Below, in pieces: positions 59,368 to 64,000 of a stretch of 64,000 nucleotides of DNA. Numbering within the stretch: position 1 is the stretch's first letter; each line of letters opens with the position of its first letter. Source of the DNA: Trichosphaerium sp. ATCC 40318. Lineage: Eukaryota; Discosea; Flabellinia; Trichosidae. The stretch is from assembly GCA_038496445.1 (NCBI GenBank), contig JALMLS010000130.1, forward strand, positions 124,001-188,000, read 5' to 3'. Position numbers and translations under genes: made by a program. The notes under the pieces are model-generated. The model did not search any database. It worked only from the letters and a program-made list of their open reading frames with translations, and was not told the origin of the DNA.

Positions 59368-61298
59368 ATGGCTGAATTGAAGTATTATGTTGACGATAAA
59401 CAAGAAAAAGGGAATAACGTTACATCTCATTTTATGGAAAAGAAGAAAGAAATATTACAAACCAAAGAAGCTAATAAGTTGTACGTACTTTGATAAAGAA
59501 TAAAATAGCGACGCTCTAGGTTTTATTTCTTAGCCTTTTTTGAACCTTTTTTCTTCTTCTTTGGTTCACATAGTAAGTCACACTCATTTTAGGCAGCGTA
59601 ATAAGGTTAAACTATCAGTAATAGATAGATGTGTACCTTCTATGCATATTATGGCCACGTTTATTTTCAAACAAAAGATAAAGACTGATAAACTTAAAAA
59701 ATCGCTTCTTAAGGTTCTAGCGTACTACCCTGTTCTTTCTGGGAGGTTTTTATTATCACCTGACGGTATGGCAAAGAAATAAAAAACAAAACCCAAACTT
59801 TCTTTTTTGAGTAAGAGAGTTCATCACGTGGTAATTTATTATATAATATAGGCTCTCTTGATGTATTATGTAACGGTAAAGGAGTTATTTTTGTAGAATC
59901 AACAAATACACAGCTAGATTTAGCAGGATTAAATTTGGAAAGTAATGACACTACCAAGAAGTTACCTAATTGCGAAGCACGTGATACAAAAGTCTTTTTT
60001 TCTCCTGATAATCTTTTTTTCGTTTCTTGAATGTAATTTTTCTTCCTAGTACTTCACTACAGCTATGAACGTTGTGATAGATCCAACTGATTTTGAAAAC
60101 CACGAACTCGCTGGTTTTAAGATTACTCAGTGCAAAGACTTTACGATTATTGGTGTTAGCTTCCAAAGACTTATTGCTGATGCAAGTAGTCTTATTTATT
60201 TTATTACTCATTGGTCTTATATGACAAGAGGCAAAAAGTTCAAGCTACCTAACCACAACAGACTTAGTGTTGAACACATTGCTGACAGTACGACACTGGC
60301 TTTTTTTTGGTTGATAAATTCTAATTGAGAAAAAAAAGGAAATCGAAAGGATCCAGCTCGTGCAGGTGTATATTGTTTAACCCCAAAAGAGCTTTTTTTA
60401 TGTGGCAGAATGTTCTGGGAAAGCTTACCTCACGCTATTGAAACATTTGAGTTCACAAAAGAAGTACAACAACAGCGTTATGTAATTTTATCTTGCTAAA
60501 TTGTTTAGGAGCTAGCAAACATGAAACAAAGCTGCACAACCGATGACATGTGGATATCTACAAATGATGCATTAACAGCACTGCTTTCTAAGATACTCAC
60601 ACAAGTACGGAAAGTAGACGTTAACGAAACAGTAAACATTGGTGTAGCTAAAAACATAAGGTACTTTTAATTCCTGCACATCTAATAGTCACTTACATAT
60701 TGAAATTAGGCGGTTGTGTGAGCCACCTTTAGAACAAAATCTTTTCAGCTGCGCTGCTCTTAATGTTTCAATTGAATATAAAGTTAAAGACTTGATAGAA
60801 AAACCTATTGTTGAGGTACAAACACGTGACCCTTGTCAATACAAGAAACCAAACCTGCTTTTTAACATCTCCGCAGATTGCCACATCGATACGTCAGTCC
60901 ATTATAGATTTCGATTCAGATACACTACAACAGCATGTACACATGATTAAAAGTTTTGGGTCTAAAATGTTATCACCAAACCCTCAGATTCAAATTCTTG
61001 GTGATCCGATAGGAGGTGATTTATTTTTTTCAAGTTGGACAAAAGCTCCTTTGTATGATATAGACTTTGGCGCAGGAAAGCCATTATGGTGTGGTCCCCC
61101 TATACCCGAAGAAGGCATTCCAGGATTTGTTGGCTCATTTCCATCTCCATCAGGTGAGTCTACGACTTTTTTTAGTAAATTGTGATGAAGCTGATCTTTT
61201 TTACAGGTGGTGCCTATGTTACGATTCATTTAAGAATGCGTGCAATGGAAACACTGTTAACAAAAAAATGGTTAAGTGAGCTTCATCAATATGCTTAA
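59368..61298 (+). CDS. BAHD-like (HXXXD) acyltransferase with altered catalytic motif
   Basis: BAHD enzymes transfer acyl groups from CoA to alcohols or amines. The start is MAELKYYVDDKQEKGNNVTS at 59368. After introns: KVKLSVIDRCVPSMHIMATF (about 59603), LKKSLLKVLAYYPVLSGRFL (about 59690), LLCNGKGVIFVES (about 59865), ENHELAGFKITQCKDFTIIG (about 60095), RLIADASSLIYFITHWS (about 60167), DIDFGAGKPLWCGPP (about 61057) and AYVTIHLRMRAMETLL, ending LHQYA-stop at 61298. The fold's N-terminal GRF, central and DFGWGKP-like motifs are recognisable. However, the HxxxD His is Arg (RLIAD, codon AGA at 60167), and DFGWG reads DFGAG. The Arg at the catalytic base makes normal activity unlikely unless chemistry differs. 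Length (about 450 residues) is normal and no frameshift is seen. Confidence 0.8.
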
Positions 61299-62120
61299 TC
61301 ACATGGATTGGGCAGTACACCGAATATTAGTTGTATATACATGTCAACACCATTACAATAACAAGCATTGGGCCCATCAGCCCGTAGTAGCGGAGCACAA
61401 ACATTTCTTTTTGGCTACAGTTAATGTAGAAATCCCTTTTATGTATGTCAGATGGTAGTAAACGAGTTCGTTGGTTGCCTTTTACAAAGACATTTAATTA
61501 TATGCTACAATGGTCATGTGCGCATGCGTGGTTTCAATCTACAGTTACAAGCAGTTCTTGCAAATAGCTAAACAGCTAGAAAACAGAACCACGGAACATG
61601 GTAAACGCGAATTGACGTGAGATTACTTAATTGATTTGACAACGAACAGTTGTGCTAGTTTAAATTAGTTGGGTGAACTACAACACTTTTAATATTGCCG
61701 TAATCAAGCTTACCAACCCTTACTCCTAATGAAGTAGCTGAGAGTCCCTCAGTCTGAAATCAAGCACAGAGAATCGAAAGCAGTAGAAGTGGTAACATCT
61801 AAAGGTACTTATTAATACCCATTAGGCAAGACACTATCATATGAGCCATTCGAATGTTAAGTATGGACGTGTACCTATCCACGCACTGATATGGCTCATG
61901 CTCTACAGAATTTCTCAGTCGCTATATTCACGGAATGATAGGTGTACAAAAATAGATTCAAGGCTCGGGTTACCCATAATATTTCTGGGTCGGTTAACCC
62001 GAGACCCAATACATGACCCAATCCAATATTTTGCCATCAAAATTGTAGCAAGCTCCAAATTCACGTGGTTTACTCAAGATCCCTTGGTTTTAAGGTATGC
62101 AACAATTAAAGCGCGAGCTT
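61299..62120. other. Intergenic, includes a 9-bp inverted repeat at 61964-62003
   Basis: About 820 bases. CTCGGGTTA (61964-61972) and TAACCCGAG (61995-62003) are perfect inverted copies, with CCCA and TGGG just inside extending the stem. GGGTC/GACCC elements recur nearby (61985-62025). Open frames at 61276-61458 and 61841-62191 overlap this structure or lack family resemblance and are not called. Confidence 0.5.
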
Positions 62121-63268
62121 ATGGACAGGGTTGTTTCCACCGGAGAGAGAACAATGGCAACAAAGGTAAAACCTTACATTTGGCATTGTAACCAATACAA
62201 TTTATACCAACGAGCAAGAATCGACTCTGTGTCGCTTGTTACAGCTTCCCTTTGAGCTACAACTTTATGTCATAGATTTTGGCGTTGATATGTACATGTT
62301 GTGGCCTCTGTTATCTAAACAAGCAGCTACGAGCACTCGTTTCAATAAGAATATAGAAAAACACGGCGAGTACAAAATGTGGTATCTTAATGGACACTTG
62401 CGGAAGACATGTATGTATAAGAATGGTATAAAAGCAGGCGAATATAGAGAGTACCAGCATAGAGTTTTGAAAGAAAGGTGCCTGTATAAAGATGGGAAAA
62501 AAGAAGGAAAGTATTCGATTTGGCAGAGAGGAAAGTTACAAGAAGAAGTGTACTACAAAAATGATTTGTGAAGGCATGGCATAAAAATGGTCAATTAAAG
62601 GAGGGTTGTTATTATGTCAAAGGTAAACGAGAAGGAAGCTACAAGGAGTGGCACGAAGATGGTCAATTGAGAATAAAGGCATTTTATTCTGAAGGCATGC
62701 TTGATGGAGCGTACAAGGAGTGGCAAAAAGATGGTCAATTGCGAACAAAGGCATTTTATTCTAACGGCAAGCTTGGTGGAGTGTACAAGGAGTATTTTAA
62801 TGGTACTTTGGTGCATCACCGTAACTACTTAAAAGGTGTCTTCGATGGAGAATATAGATCTTGGTTTAGTAATGGACAATTGTCCAAGAAATGGTCGTTT
62901 AAGAATGGATTGAAAGATGGACAGCAAGAATTTTGGAATAAGTCAGGTGTATTGGTAAAGAAATGTTATTATGTAAATGATAGATTACATGGAGAATTGA
63001 GGCAGTGGCGAGATAATGGACAGATTCATAAAAGTTACTTTTATAAGCACGGTAAAAAGGAAGGAGAGTCTAAGGAGTGGTTTGATAATGGTCAATTAGA
63101 AAAGGAATGCACTACAAGAATGATTTCAAAGAAGGAGAGGAACTTTGTTGGAAGACAAGTGGTGAATTTAGTGTGCGATACTTCTATAGAAGGGGCCGCA
63201 GACAAAGGTTTGGAGGGTCAAGAACTAAATGGTTGTTAAGTAAAGTGTTTGGGAACCCAAGCTTATGA
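62121..63268 (+). pseudogene. F-box/YwqK-repeat gene with two apparent frameshifts
   Basis: A paralogue of the gene at 23543. A first exon (62121, MDRVVSTGERTMATK) joins by a GTAAAA donor near 62165 and a TTACAG acceptor near 62244 to LPFELQLYVIDFGVDMYMLW, an F-box-like start. The repeats follow: HGEYKMWYLNGHLRKTCMYK, EWHEDGQLRIKAFYSEGM, EWQKDGQLRTKAFYSNGK, SWFSNGQLSKKWSFKNG and EWFDNGQLEKEC. Near 62566 the frame runs into TGA (YYKNDL-stop) while the repeat resumes one frame over at 62568 (KAWHKNGQLKEGCYY), with about five residues missing. Near 63108 the repeat again switches frame; the other frame continues HYKNDFKEGEELCWKTSGEF and stops at 63268. No intron fits either site, so this looks like recent decay, unless the reads are in error. 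Confidence 0.7.
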
Positions 63269-63670
63269 GATTGTACTGAAAAATAGCCAATAAACCATAG
63301 TGTAGTTTCTTAATATTCACAATATTTCACACTAACCAATACCGTTCAAATAAGGAACTGTAATGGCAAAGTATTAGCACTTTGAAATACCTTGAATGTT
63401 CGTCCATCACACAGGATGGCCTTAAAAATATTTTTGATGAAGCTATACATGCTGTTGTAGCTCCCATAAACAAAACACAAAAATGTGAGTGATAGAACAA
63501 ATAACAAAACTCTGGTCCTTCTTCCTTGTGTTGCTCACCTTAACTTGGGCGAGCCAAATAGGCGTTTTGCGAGTAGAATTCTTTGACATCCTAAAGTACT
63601 TATCTGGTTCAGCAAAATGTGAAACAAAGTTGACTTAACCATACTTAGCTAAAACTCTATTTTTGCAGTT
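63240..63670. other. Intergenic before the last F-box gene
   Basis: About 400 bases with no convincing coding sequence. A TTTTTGCAG acceptor-like site lies just before the next ATG (63671), so a non-coding 5' exon may be present in this stretch. Confidence 0.35.
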
Positions 63671-64000
63671 ATGGACGAATATTTCCCCCTTGAGTTAGTT
63701 TATCATGTATTTACATTTCTAGACGCACCATCCCTTGCGCTTGCTACGTGTGTGAACAATCAATGGTGCCAGTTGGCCAATTCAAACAATATTTGGCGTA
63801 TTATTACGGAGAATCATCAATTTGAAAGCAAGAACGACGTAGAAGGTATAACTTTCGATAATTGGAAGATTGGTTATAAAATACTTTCAGAGCAATGGAC
63901 AATGCCGTAAGCTATCTATTTACGCGTTTATTTGACGTACACTAGCGAAGGAAGGACTCCTGAGATGCCCTTTTGGAATCAAAGCGTAACGTGGCCAAAA
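63671..64000 (+). CDS. F-box protein, partial at window end
   Basis: The ATG at 63671 opens MDEYFPLELVYHVFTFLDAP, then SLALATCVNNQWCQLANSNN and IWRIITE, a clear F-box (L-P-x-E-L, F-L, V-x-x-x-W, W). F-box proteins bring substrates to SCF cullin ligases through SKP1. The frame would stop at 63910, but a GTAAGC donor at 63909 and a CACTAG acceptor near 63945 keep the frame open: EQWTMPEGRTPEMPFWNQSV runs to the window end. I therefore treat the gene as continuing beyond 64000. It is the fourth F-box or F-box-like gene of the window, alongside a cullin. Confidence 0.75.

Noticed and set aside
61841-62191. 116-codon open frame upstream of the F-box/YwqK pseudogene
   Set aside because: It spans a hairpin and overlaps the better-supported first exon at 62121 in another frame.
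1-64000. CRISPR array, prokaryotic operon, insertion sequence or integrated virus
   Set aside because: No spaced identical repeats with unique spacers, no transposase, integrase or capsid-like frame; introns and eukaryotic families throughout.

Overview
The window is nuclear DNA from an intron-rich, gene-dense, AT-rich eukaryote, most likely a free-living protist. Evidence: cullin, Slo-type K+ channel, ZFYVE26/spastizin-like, MBD4-like and ABCB-type genes broken by many short introns (roughly 40-110 nt), standard stop codons, a nuclear-type tRNA-like gene, and no operons or Shine-Dalgarno sites. Many introns start GTAC(G/T) and end TAG. I cannot name the lineage. Thr/Pro stalks on surface proteins occur in several protist groups and are not decisive. 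Exon joins below were made by eye, so gene spans are better supported than exact splice sites.

Layout. 1-2474 (-): propeller half of a dipeptidyl-peptidase IV/DPP8-9-like S9 peptidase, cut by the window edge. 2607-6276 (+): complete cullin. 7187-8902 (+): type I surface protein with a Pro/Thr stalk. 9357-13985 (-): Slo/BK-like K+ channel. 14095-14971 (+): coiled-coil protein. 15318-16664 (-): PH-domain protein. 17009-19947 (+): beta-helix-like surface protein. 20695-23195 (+): C-type-lectin surface protein with Thr/Pro stalk. 23543-24524 (-): F-box-like protein with YwqK/MORN-like repeats. 25085-28900 (-): half-size ABCB transporter. 29720-31942 (+): PA-domain multi-pass membrane protein. 32051-34001 (-): MBD4-like DNA glycosylase with its MBD at the C-terminus. 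34367-38384 (+): large secreted protein with a pseudo-metalloprotease domain and a roughly 490-residue Thr/Pro stalk.

38570-40861 (+): ubiquitin-like plus F-box protein (FBXO7-like order). 41111-41181 (-): tRNA-like gene. 41311-42728 (-): HpcH/HpaI aldolase. 42958-53181 (-): very large ZFYVE26/spastizin homologue. 53558-54371 (+): DTW-domain protein. 54594-57130 (-): Asp-box type I membrane protein. 57665-58447 (+): intronless orphan. 59368-61298 (+): BAHD-like acyltransferase. 62121-63268 (+): frameshifted F-box/YwqK-repeat paralogue. 63671-64000 (+): start of an F-box protein.

Themes. (1) Cell-surface and secreted glycoproteins are concentrated here (five with stalks, lectin, beta-helix or Asp-box ectodomains, plus the PA-domain protein). 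(2) Ubiquitin-ligase parts recur: a cullin and four F-box or F-box-like genes. (3) Two enzyme folds have lost their catalytic histidine to Arg (AGA). (4) Perfect short inverted repeats sit in the tail-to-tail intergenic spaces, and one long intron of the spastizin-like gene holds four hairpins in a row, two with the same loop sequence. The hairpins are the best candidates for something undescribed.
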